From Methylobacterium currus (lineage in GTDB: Bacteria > Pseudomonadota > Alphaproteobacteria > Rhizobiales > Beijerinckiaceae), in the NCBI RefSeq assembly GCF_003058325.1, contig NZ_CP028843.1:5573001-5637000 (forward strand): DNA of 64,000 nucleotides, in the 5' to 3' direction. The notes below the pieces were generated by a model. The model did not search any database and was not told the origin of the DNA. It worked only from the letters and a program-made list of their open reading frames with translations. Position numbers and translations under genes: made by a program. Shown piece by piece: positions 1 through 7,292 of the stretch (positions are counted from its first letter, which is position 1; every line of letters starts with the position of its first letter).

Positions 1-460
1 CGGCCTCGTCGCCTGCACCGGCAACCGCGGCTGCAAGTTCGCGGCCGCCGACACCAAGGGCCACGCGCTGCTCATCGCCGACCACGTCGAGGCGGCGGTG
101 CCGGGGCTCGACGTGCCGGTCAACGTCCACCTCACCGGCTGCCACCATTCCTGCGCCCAGCACTATATCGGCGATATCGGGCTCATCGGCGCCAAGGTGG
201 TGGTGAGCGAGGAGGGCGACACCGTCGAGGGCTACGACATCGTGGTCGGCGGCGGCTTCGGCGAGGCGGCCAAGATCGGCACCGAGATCTGGAAGGCCGT
301 GAAGGCCGAGGAGTGCCCCGGCCGGGTCGAGACCCTGCTCACCGACTATCTCCGCCACCGCACCGGCCCGGAGGAGACTTTCCAGGCCTACACCGCCCGC
401 CGCGGCCCCGAGGCGCTGAAGGCGCTCGTCGGCGAGCGGCTGCTGGAGGCGGCCGAGTAG
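1..460 (+). CDS. Ferredoxin-type nitrite/sulfite reductase, C-terminal part (5' end outside window)
   Basis: The frame is open from base 2 to the stop at 458-460, giving about 152 residues of a larger enzyme. The fragment has the Cys-x5-Cys and Cys-x3-Cys pairs (CTGNRGC and, about 40 residues later, CHHSC) that bind the [4Fe-4S] cluster bridged to siroheme in the NirA/CysI/NirB family. These enzymes reduce nitrite to ammonia or sulfite to sulfide with six electrons in the cytoplasm. The neighbouring nasA, reductase and siroheme synthase genes make assimilatory nitrite reductase the likelier role. Sulfite reductase cannot be excluded because the N-terminal half is not visible. An inverted repeat follows the stop codon. 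Confidence 0.82.
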   Translation, partial: GLVACTGNRGCKFAAADTKGHALLIADHVEAAVPGLDVPVNVHLTGCHHSCAQHYIGDIGLIGAKVVVSEEGDTVEGYDIVVGGGFGEAAKIGTEIWKAVKAEECPGRVETLLTDYLRHRTGPEETFQAYTARRGPEALKALVGERLLEAAE

Positions 461-470
461 AATGCAGCGT

Positions 471-623
471 TCCCCCTCTCCCGAGTGGGAGAGCGGACGG
501 GGGTGAGGGTGGCGACGGCTCAGGATGAGTCTCCGGCCGTCCCGCCGCCGGCACCCCGGTCGATGCCCAATCCGGAAGCGTCCCACCCTCACCCCCGTCC
601 CCTCTCCCACCCGGGAGAGGGGG
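471..623. repeat. Long inverted repeat between the nitrite reductase and flavoprotein genes
   Basis: Arms at 471-512 and 582-623 are almost exact reverse complements over about 42 bp. Each arm also contains a smaller palindrome (CTCTCCC...GGGAGAG). They are separated by about 70 bp. It looks like a dispersed intergenic palindromic element; in RNA it would form a very long stem and could limit read-through between the two genes. Confidence 0.75.
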
Positions 624-649
624 CCAGCGATCGATCCGGTAACCCCCCG

Positions 650-2263
650 ATGACCCAGCACGTCGCTCCCCCGCTCGTCCTGATCCCCGAATCCGCCCCC
701 TTCAATCCCGACCAGCGCGCCTGGCTGTCGGGCTACTTCGCGGCCCTGCTCGGGCCGGCCGTCGAGGGCGCGACTGCCCTCGGGGCCGGCGAGGCGCCCG
801 GCGGTCCGGCGCTGGCCGACAACGGCGACGCGCCCTGGCACGACCCGTCGATGGTCCTCGACGACCGCATGACCTTGGCCAAGGATCGCTCCGAGCCGCA
901 GAAGCTGATGGCCGCCATGGCCCAGCAGGATTGCGGCCAGTGCGGCTACAACTGCGCCGACTATGCCAACGCCATCTTCCTCAAGAAGGAGGAGCGCCTG
1001 AACCTCTGCCAGCCCGGCGGCAAGGAGACGCTCCGGATGCTGAAGAAGCTGGAGGCGGAGTTCGGCACCGCGGCGCCCGCCGGCGCTGCTGCTCCCGCTT
1101 CCGATGACGCTCCCAAGGTGGAGGCTCCCCTCGGCCCCTACGGCCTCTGCCGCGAGAACCCGGCCGAGGCGGTCTTCCTCTCCCGCCGCCGCCTCAACGC
1201 GCCGGGCGGCGAGAAGGAGACCTGGCACATCGAGATCGATCTGACCGGCACCGGCATCGACTACGTGGTCGGCGATTCGCTGGGCCTCTTCCCCGCCAAC
1301 GCCCCGGCTCTGGCCGATGCGGTCATCGCCGAGCTCGGTGCCCGGCCGGAGCGGCTGATCACCACCAGGCTCGGCGAGAAGACCCTGCGCGATCATCTCC
1401 TGACCAATTACTCGCTCGGCGGCGCCCCCGACGGGCTCTTTCAGCTCCTCTCGCTCCTCACCTCCGGCGCGCAGCGCAAGAAGGCCCAGGCGCTCAGCGC
1501 CGGCGAGGACCCGGATGGCGACGCGGCCTATCTCGACGTGCTCGGCGCACTCCACAAGTTCCCGGGTGCGCGCCCCGACGCCGAGGTCTTCCTCGAAGCC
1601 CTCGATGAGTTGCAGCCGCGGCTCTACTCGATCTCGTCCTCGCCCAAGGCCGATCCGGGCCGGGTCTCGCTCACCGTCGACGCGGTGCGCTACAGCCACC
1701 GCTCGCGCCTGCGCCTCGGCGTCGCCTCGACCCATCTCGGCGAGCGCCTGGCCGAGACCGCCAAGGTGAAGGTCTACCTCCAGAAGGCCCACGGCTTCGG
1801 CCTGCCGGCAGATCAGGAGACCCCGGTCATCATGGTCGGCCCGGGCACCGGCATCGCCCCGTTCCGCGCCTTCCTGCGCGAGCGCGCCGCCGTCAAGGCG
1901 CCGGGCAAGAACTGGCTGTTCTTCGGCCACCAGCGCCAGGCCTCGGACTTCTTCTACCGCGACGAGCTCAACGGCCTGAAGGACCAGGGCGTGCTCACTC
2001 GCCTGTCGCTCGCCTGGTCGCGGGACGGGGGCGAGAAGACCTACGTCCAGGACCGGATGCGGGAGAACGGCCGCGAGCTGTGGCGCTGGCTGGAGGAGGG
2101 CGCCCACTTCTACGTCTGCGGCGACGCCAAGCGCATGGCCAAGGACGTCGAGCGCGCGATCATCGACGTGGCGGCGACCCATGGCGGCAAGAGCCCGGAC
2201 GAGGCGGTGGCGTATCTGGCGGCGCTCAAGAAGGCGAACCGCTATCAGGCGGACGTGTATTGA
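650..2263 (+). CDS. Fe-S flavoprotein reductase (sulfite reductase alpha-like), probable electron donor for nitrate/nitrite reduction
   Basis: The protein has 537 residues from the ATG at 650. An earlier in-frame start at 485 would read through the inverted repeat, so it was not used. Cysteines 95, 98, 102 and 120 form a small [4Fe-4S] domain like the one in Rnf/CO-dehydrogenase accessory proteins. A cytochrome-P450-reductase-type FAD module follows (RLYSISSSP near residue 324). The NAD(P)H-binding module has GPGTGIAPFRAF near 397 and the family C-terminus ending in a Tyr. There is no flavodoxin domain, unlike CysJ. It probably takes electrons from NAD(P)H and passes them through FAD and the cluster to NasA or the nitrite reductase. 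The partner is inferred from position only. Confidence 0.8.
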   Translation: MTQHVAPPLVLIPESAPFNPDQRAWLSGYFAALLGPAVEGATALGAGEAPGGPALADNGDAPWHDPSMVLDDRMTLAKDRSEPQKLMAAMAQQDCGQCGYNCADYANAIFLKKEERLNLCQPGGKETLRMLKKLEAEFGTAAPAGAAAPASDDAPKVEAPLGPYGLCRENPAEAVFLSRRRLNAPGGEKETWHIEIDLTGTGIDYVVGDSLGLFPANAPALADAVIAELGARPERLITTRLGEKTLRDHLLTNYSLGGAPDGLFQLLSLLTSGAQRKKAQALSAGEDPDGDAAYLDVLGALHKFPGARPDAEVFLEALDELQPRLYSISSSPKADPGRVSLTVDAVRYSHRSRLRLGVASTHLGERLAETAKVKVYLQKAHGFGLPADQETPVIMVGPGTGIAPFRAFLRERAAVKAPGKNWLFFGHQRQASDFFYRDELNGLKDQGVLTRLSLAWSRDGGEKTYVQDRMRENGRELWRWLEEGAHFYVCGDAKRMAKDVERAIIDVAATHGGKSPDEAVAYLAALKKANRYQADVY

Positions 2264-2300
2264 GAGCGGTAGTCCCGGGAGTTCTCCCTCCCATCCGCGA

Positions 2301-2420
2301 CCTCATCCCGAGATGCGAGCGTCGGCGAGCCTCGCGGGAGGCCTCCAGAATGCTTGGCGATCCCTGGAGGCCTCCTTCGAGGCTCCGCGATCGTTGATCG
2401 CTCCGCGCCTCAGGATGAGG
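2301..2420. repeat. Intergenic palindromic element with nested inverted repeats
   Basis: The outer arms are CCTCATCCCGAG (2301-2312) and CTCAGGATGAGG (2409-2420), differing at one position. An inner perfect 9-bp pair, GGCCTCCAG and CTGGAGGCC, lies at 2340-2348 and 2364-2372. The element sits just after the flavoprotein gene and resembles multi-copy BIME-like repeats. A second copy was not seen in this window. Confidence 0.6.
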
Positions 2421-2498
2421 TTGTGAGTAAAATTGTATAAAAACCGACCGAACATGCTCATATAGCGTGTACATTCAGTAATTTCATAGGTTGCGACC

Positions 2499-2804
2499 AT
2501 GGTTTCCAATGTCATCGAGGACAATGACGATCGTCTCGCCGTGGCCGAGTTCCACCAGCGTCGCGCTGCCGGGGACGAAGAATGGATCCCGGCCCCGATC
2601 GTCGACCGTCTCCTCTCGGGCGAGAGCCGGGTCCGAGTCTGGCGCGAGCACCGCGGTCTGAACGCTGCGGCCCCCGCCGAGCAGGCCGGCCTCTCCCAGG
2701 CCTTCCTGTCGCAGATCGAGACCGGGAAGCGTGACGGCGCGATCGATACCTGTCGGAAGATCGCCGCCGTGCGCAACGTCAGCCTGGACGATCTCCTCGG
2801 ATGA
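2499..2804 (+). CDS. Small XRE-family helix-turn-helix regulator
   Basis: The protein has 101 residues. The C-terminal half is an XRE/Cro-type helix-turn-helix (about residues 45-100) with the usual pattern of an early Arg-rich helix, LSQAFLSQIETGKRDG as turn and recognition helix, and the closing LDDLL. The N-terminal 45 residues are acidic and unassigned. Small proteins of this form are often antitoxins or local repressors. No toxin gene is adjacent: the flanking genes are a reductase and nasA. The 75 bp upstream (2425-2498) are much richer in A+T than their surroundings and probably hold its promoter. Control of the nitrate genes is possible but unproven. Confidence 0.75.
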   Translation: MVSNVIEDNDDRLAVAEFHQRRAAGDEEWIPAPIVDRLLSGESRVRVWREHRGLNAAAPAEQAGLSQAFLSQIETGKRDGAIDTCRKIAAVRNVSLDDLLG

Positions 2805-2894
2805 TCGATGTGCCGCCGAGGTCGCTCGGCGGCTCGAACATTGCTTGTCTGCCCCAGGCCCCAAAACCGCCACACCCGGCGAAAGGCTCCCGCG

Positions 2895-5591
2895 ATGAAC
2901 CTGCACGTGCCGGCCCTCACGCCCGAGGCCGCCCCCGTCCGGACCACCTGCCCGTATTGCGGCGTCGGCTGCGGCGTGCTCGCCCGGCCGGACGGGCTCG
3001 GGGGTGCCAGCATCGCGGGCGATCCGCAGCACCCGGCGAATTTCGGCCGGCTATGCTCGAAGGGCTCGGCGCTCGGGGAAACCCTGTCCCTCGACGATCG
3101 GGTGCTGCATCCGGAGATCGCCGGGCGGCGCGCGACCTGGGACGAGGCGCTGGATGCCGTCGCCGAGGGCTTCCGGCGCACGATCGCGGCATACGGGCCG
3201 GACTCGGTGGCGTTCTACCTCTCGGGCCAGCTCCTGACCGAGGACTATTACGTCGCCAACAAGCTCGCGAAGGGCTTCATCGGCACGCCCCACGTCGACA
3301 CCAATTCGCGCCTATGCATGTCGTCCTCGGTGGCGGCGCACCGCCGCGCCTTCGGCGCCGACACCGTGCCGGGCTGCTACGAGGACCTGGACGAGGCCGA
3401 CCTCCTGGTGCTGGTCGGCTCCAACACCGCCTGGTGCCACCCGATCCTGTTCCGCCGCATGCTCGACGCGCGGGAGAAGCGCGGCACCAGGATCGTGGCG
3501 ATCGATCCCCGCCGCACCCAGACCGGCGAGGAGGCCGACCTCTTCCTCGGAATCAAGCCCGGCACCGACACGGCCCTGTTCTCCGGGCTGCTGGTCCACC
3601 TCGCCGATGCAGGCGCCCTCGATCCGCGCTACATCGCCGAGCACACCGCCGGCTTCGAGCCGGCGCTCGAGCGCGCCCGCCAGATCGCCCCGACGACCGC
3701 GGCCACGGCCTCCGCGACCGGCCTGACCGAGGCCGAGGTCGCGACCTTCTTCGAGATGTTCCGCACCACGACGCGGGTCGTCACCGCCACCTCGCAGGGG
3801 GTGAACCAGTCGGCGCAGGGTACCGACAAGGCCAACGCGATCATCAATTGCCATCTCGCCACCGGCCGCATCGGCAAGGCAGGAATGGGGCCGTTCTCGC
3901 TCACCGGCCAGCCCAACGCCATGGGCGGGCGCGAGGTCGGCGGGCTCGCCAACATGCTGGCGGCGCACATGCACTTCACCCCCGAGGAGGTGGACCTGGT
4001 GCGCCGGTTCTGGAACGCGCCGAACATCATCACCGGCGAGGGCCTGAAGGCGGTGCAGCTCTTCGAGGCGATCGAGCGCGGCAAGATCAAGGCCCTCTGG
4101 GTGATGGGCACCAACCCCGCCGTCTCGATGCCCCGGGCCGACCGGGTGCGGGCGGCGCTCCAGACACTCGACACCTACGTGGTCTCCGAGGTGGTGGCGA
4201 ACACCGACACGGTGCGGGCGCGCAACGCGATCCTGCTGCCGGCGCTCGCCTGGGGCGAGAAGGACGGCACGGTGACCAATTCCGAGCGCCGGATCTCGCG
4301 CCAGCGCGCCTTCCTGAAAGCGCCGGGCGAGGCGCGGGCCGATTGGTGGATCATGGCGCAGGTCGGCAAGCGCCTCGGCCACGCCAAGGCGTTCGCCTGG
4401 GGCAACGCGGCGGCGGTGTTCCGCGAGCACGCCGCCCTGTCGGAGTTCGAGAACCGCGGCAGCCGCGACTTCGACCTCGGCGGCCTCGCCGACATCACGG
4501 ATGCCGCCTACGACGCGGCGGTGCCGGTGCAATGGCCGCTGACCCGCAAAGGCAAGGCGCCCCAGGCGCGCTTCTTTGCCAATGGCGGCTTCTTTACCCG
4601 CGACCGCAAGGCCCGCTTCGTGGCGGTGCAGAAACCGGCACTGGCGCAAGCCACCAGCGACGCGCTGCCCTTGCGCCTCAATACCGGCCGGGTGCGCGAC
4701 CACTGGCACACGCTGACCCGCACGGGGAAGAGTCCGCGTCTCTCCGCGCACCGGGCGGTGCCCTTCTGCGAGATCCACCCCGACGACGCAGCGGCGGCCG
4801 GGCTCGCCGACGGCGACCTCGCCCGGGTCCGCACCGCCCACGGCGCGGCGGTGCTGGAGGTGATGGTGACGCCCGGCGCCCAACCCGGCGTTCTCTTCGC
4901 CCCGATGCACTGGAGCGAGGCCAACACCTCGGACGGGCGGGTCGGGGCCCTCGCCCAGGGGGCGGTGGACCCGGTCTCGGGGCAGCCCGAGCTGAAGGCG
5001 ACCCCGGCCTCGATCGCCCCCGAGCCCTACCGCTCCCGCGGCTACCTCATCACCCGCGAGGCGGTGGCCGCGCCCTTCGGCTGGTGGTGGGCCCGGGCGA
5101 GCCTGGAGGGCGCGACCGGCCTGATCTTCGCCGCCCAGGACGGCGTGCCCGAGGCCGCCGCGCTGATGCGCGAGCTGTTTCCCGGTGCCATGGTCAGCGA
5201 GTACGCCGACCCGGCCCGCGGCCGCTACCGCGCCGCCGCCTTCCGCGACGGGCAACTCCTCGGCGTGCTGGCGCTCGCGCCCGCCGCCGAGCGCCCGACC
5301 TGGGATGCCGCGAAGGCGTTCTTCCGCACCCAGGAACTCCTGGAGCCATCCGCGCGCAGGGCGCTCATCTCGGGGCGGGCCGAGAGCGCCGGCGCCGGGC
5401 CGCTCATCTGCGCCTGCCACAATGTCGGCCTCGACGCGATCCGGGCGGCGATCAAGGGCGGGGCGCACGGGGTCGAGGCGGTGGGCGCCGTGTGCCGGGC
5501 CGGCACCAATTGCGGCTCGTGCATCCCTGAGATCCGCAAGCTGCTGGCGGCCGAACTCAAGGCCGGGGAACTTGCACCGGCTTCCGCATAG
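2895..5591 (+). CDS. nasA: Assimilatory nitrate reductase catalytic subunit
   Basis: This 898-residue molybdenum enzyme reduces nitrate to nitrite in the cytoplasm. The N-terminal [4Fe-4S] site is formed by Cys19, Cys22, Cys26 and Cys54 (CPYCGVGCGV, then RLCSKG). A long molybdopterin-binding region follows, and then the molydopterin-dinucleotide domain near residues 590-700. The C-terminus carries a BFD-like [2Fe-2S] domain (Cys839, Cys841, Cys873, Cys876), as in Klebsiella-type NasA proteins. The ATG at 2895 places the first cysteine at the usual distance from the start; the frame is open from 2808 but the added residues are not family-like. The gene lies between an XRE regulator and siroheme synthase, within one nitrate-assimilation cluster. 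Confidence 0.93.
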   Translation: MNLHVPALTPEAAPVRTTCPYCGVGCGVLARPDGLGGASIAGDPQHPANFGRLCSKGSALGETLSLDDRVLHPEIAGRRATWDEALDAVAEGFRRTIAAYGPDSVAFYLSGQLLTEDYYVANKLAKGFIGTPHVDTNSRLCMSSSVAAHRRAFGADTVPGCYEDLDEADLLVLVGSNTAWCHPILFRRMLDAREKRGTRIVAIDPRRTQTGEEADLFLGIKPGTDTALFSGLLVHLADAGALDPRYIAEHTAGFEPALERARQIAPTTAATASATGLTEAEVATFFEMFRTTTRVVTATSQGVNQSAQGTDKANAIINCHLATGRIGKAGMGPFSLTGQPNAMGGREVGGLANMLAAHMHFTPEEVDLVRRFWNAPNIITGEGLKAVQLFEAIERGKIKALWVMGTNPAVSMPRADRVRAALQTLDTYVVSEVVANTDTVRARNAILLPALAWGEKDGTVTNSERRISRQRAFLKAPGEARADWWIMAQVGKRLGHAKAFAWGNAAAVFREHAALSEFENRGSRDFDLGGLADITDAAYDAAVPVQWPLTRKGKAPQARFFANGGFFTRDRKARFVAVQKPALAQATSDALPLRLNTGRVRDHWHTLTRTGKSPRLSAHRAVPFCEIHPDDAAAAGLADGDLARVRTAHGAAVLEVMVTPGAQPGVLFAPMHWSEANTSDGRVGALAQGAVDPVSGQPELKATPASIAPEPYRSRGYLITREAVAAPFGWWWARASLEGATGLIFAAQDGVPEAAALMRELFPGAMVSEYADPARGRYRAAAFRDGQLLGVLALAPAAERPTWDAAKAFFRTQELLEPSARRALISGRAESAGAGPLICACHNVGLDAIRAAIKGGAHGVEAVGAVCRAGTNCGSCIPEIRKLLAAELKAGELAPASA

Positions 5592-5600
5592 GCGCATCTG

Positions 5601-7124
5601 ATGGCCCAGGATTTCCCTCGACTCGTGTCAGACTCTCACCGTCCCATGCGTACCCCCCGCTCTCCCCGCGAGACCCGCTCCCCGGGCCTCGAGCCCCTGG
5701 CCGTGCTCCCGGTCTTCGTCACGCTCACGGGCAAGCGCGCGGTGCTGGCCGGCGCCAATGGCGGCGCGGCCTGGAAGGTGAAGCTGCTCGCCGCCGCCGG
5801 CGCCCATGTCGACGTGTTCGCGCCCGAACCCACCGAGGAGATGCGCGGCGCCCCCGCCGAGGCCGTCGCCGGCAGGGTGGTGCTGCACGAGCGCGACTGG
5901 TCGCCGGCCGATCTCGTGGGGGCGGCCTTCGCCATCGCGGCCTTCGAGGACGAGGGCGAGTGCGAGTGCTTCGTCGGCGCGGCGCGCGCGGCGGGCGCCA
6001 TCGTCAACGCCATCGACCGGCCGCATCTCTGCGACGTCTCGTTCGGCGCCATCGTGAACCGCTCGCCCCTGGTGGTCGGCATCTCGACCGAGGGCGCCGC
6101 CCCGGTCTTCGGCCAGACCGTGCGGGCCCGCATCGAGGCGATGCTGCCGGCGGGCTTCAAGGCCTGGGTCGCGGCGGCCCGCGACTGGCGCGCCGAGGTC
6201 AGCGCCCGCTACCACGCCTTCGGCGAGCGCCGCGCCTTCTGGGAGCGCTTCACCGACAAGGCTTTCGCCGAGCCCGAGAGGACGCCGGCGAGGTCCGACC
6301 TCGACGCGCTGCTGGCCGAGAGCGACGCCGCGCCCTCCGGCGGCAGCGTGGTCCTGGTCGGCGCCGGCCCGGGCGACGCCGAGCTCCTGACCCTCAAGGC
6401 CCTGCGGGCCCTGCGCAGCGCCGATGTGATCCTGTACGACGACCTCGTCGCGCCGGAGATCCTCGACTACGCCCGGCGCGAGGCCCGCACGATGCTGGTC
6501 GGCAAGACCGGCCACGGCCCGTCCTGCCGCCAGGACGACATCAACGCCCTGATGGTCTCGCTGGCGGGGAGCGGCAAGCGGGTGGTCCGGCTCAAGTCCG
6601 GCGACCCTCTGGTCTTCGGCCGCGCCGGCGAGGAGATCGACGCCTGCCGGCAAGCCGGCATCCCCGTCACGGTGGTGCCCGGCGTCACGGCAGCGCAGGG
6701 AGCGGCAGCCTCGCTCGGCATCTCGCTCACCCACCGCGATGCGGCACGCCGCCTGCAATACGTCACCGGGCACGACCGCCGCGGCGCCCTGCCGGACGAC
6801 CTGAACTGGAAGGCGCTGGCCGATCCCACCGTCACCACGGTGGTCTACATGCCAAAGCGAACCCTGCGGACCCTGCTGGCCCGGGCCGTGTCCGAGGGCC
6901 TGCCGCCCGCGACCCCGGCGCTCGTGGTGTTCAACGCCACGCGGCCCGATCAGGCGGTGGTGCGGGCTGAGGCCCGCGACCTCGCCGACAGCGTCGAGGC
7001 GGCCGGGTTCGACGGGCCGGCGATCGTGATGGTGGGGGATGCGCTGGGGCGGGGCGTGCCGGCGGAACTCGGTTCCGTCATCCCGCACGAGGTTCTGGAA
7101 GCGGCGGAGCGGGCGAGCGTCTGA
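5601..7124 (+). CDS. cysG: Siroheme synthase (uroporphyrinogen-III methyltransferase / precorrin-2 dehydrogenase / ferrochelatase)
   Basis: The protein has 507 residues, or 492 if the Met at 5646 is used; neither start has a strong ribosome-binding site. The N-terminal part (about residues 30-220) is the CysG dehydrogenase/ferrochelatase module with a nucleotide-binding loop near GANGGAAWKVKLL. The C-terminal part from about residue 248 is the SAM-dependent uroporphyrinogen-III C-methyltransferase, with VGAGPGDAELLTLKAL, VRLKSGDPLVFGRAGEE and VVPGVTAAQGAAASLGI. It makes siroheme, the cofactor of the nitrite/sulfite reductase at the left edge. It begins 9 bp after nasA stops, so the two are probably cotranscribed. 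Confidence 0.92.
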   Translation: MAQDFPRLVSDSHRPMRTPRSPRETRSPGLEPLAVLPVFVTLTGKRAVLAGANGGAAWKVKLLAAAGAHVDVFAPEPTEEMRGAPAEAVAGRVVLHERDWSPADLVGAAFAIAAFEDEGECECFVGAARAAGAIVNAIDRPHLCDVSFGAIVNRSPLVVGISTEGAAPVFGQTVRARIEAMLPAGFKAWVAAARDWRAEVSARYHAFGERRAFWERFTDKAFAEPERTPARSDLDALLAESDAAPSGGSVVLVGAGPGDAELLTLKALRALRSADVILYDDLVAPEILDYARREARTMLVGKTGHGPSCRQDDINALMVSLAGSGKRVVRLKSGDPLVFGRAGEEIDACRQAGIPVTVVPGVTAAQGAAASLGISLTHRDAARRLQYVTGHDRRGALPDDLNWKALADPTVTTVVYMPKRTLRTLLARAVSEGLPPATPALVVFNATRPDQAVVRAEARDLADSVEAAGFDGPAIVMVGDALGRGVPAELGSVIPHEVLEAAERASV

Positions 7125-7225
7125 GCCGCCCGATCCCGATTTTCTGACTGCGCCTGTCCCCTCCCGAGACTGCCGCAGGATCAGGAAACTCGTAGTCTCG
7201 GTGGCACCATCGAGCGTCGCGCGAC

Positions 7226-7259
7226 GCCGCCCCGACCCCTCTGAAGGGGAGGGGGCGGC
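7226..7259. terminator. Hairpin between convergent cysG and ompA-like gene
   Basis: A 15-bp stem with two mismatches (7226-7240 with 7245-7259) closes a CTGA tetraloop. It lies between two convergent genes and could stop transcription from both sides. There is no clear T-run. Confidence 0.45.
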
Positions 7260-7292
7260 ACTCGCTCCGGCCGTGAATGCCCTCCGCGTGCC

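Noticed and set aside
2801..5597. Long open frames antisense to or overlapping nasA (909 and 761 codons)
   Set aside because: They are Arg/Gly/Pro-rich by-products of high-GC codon use, lack any domain and overlap a clear nasA.
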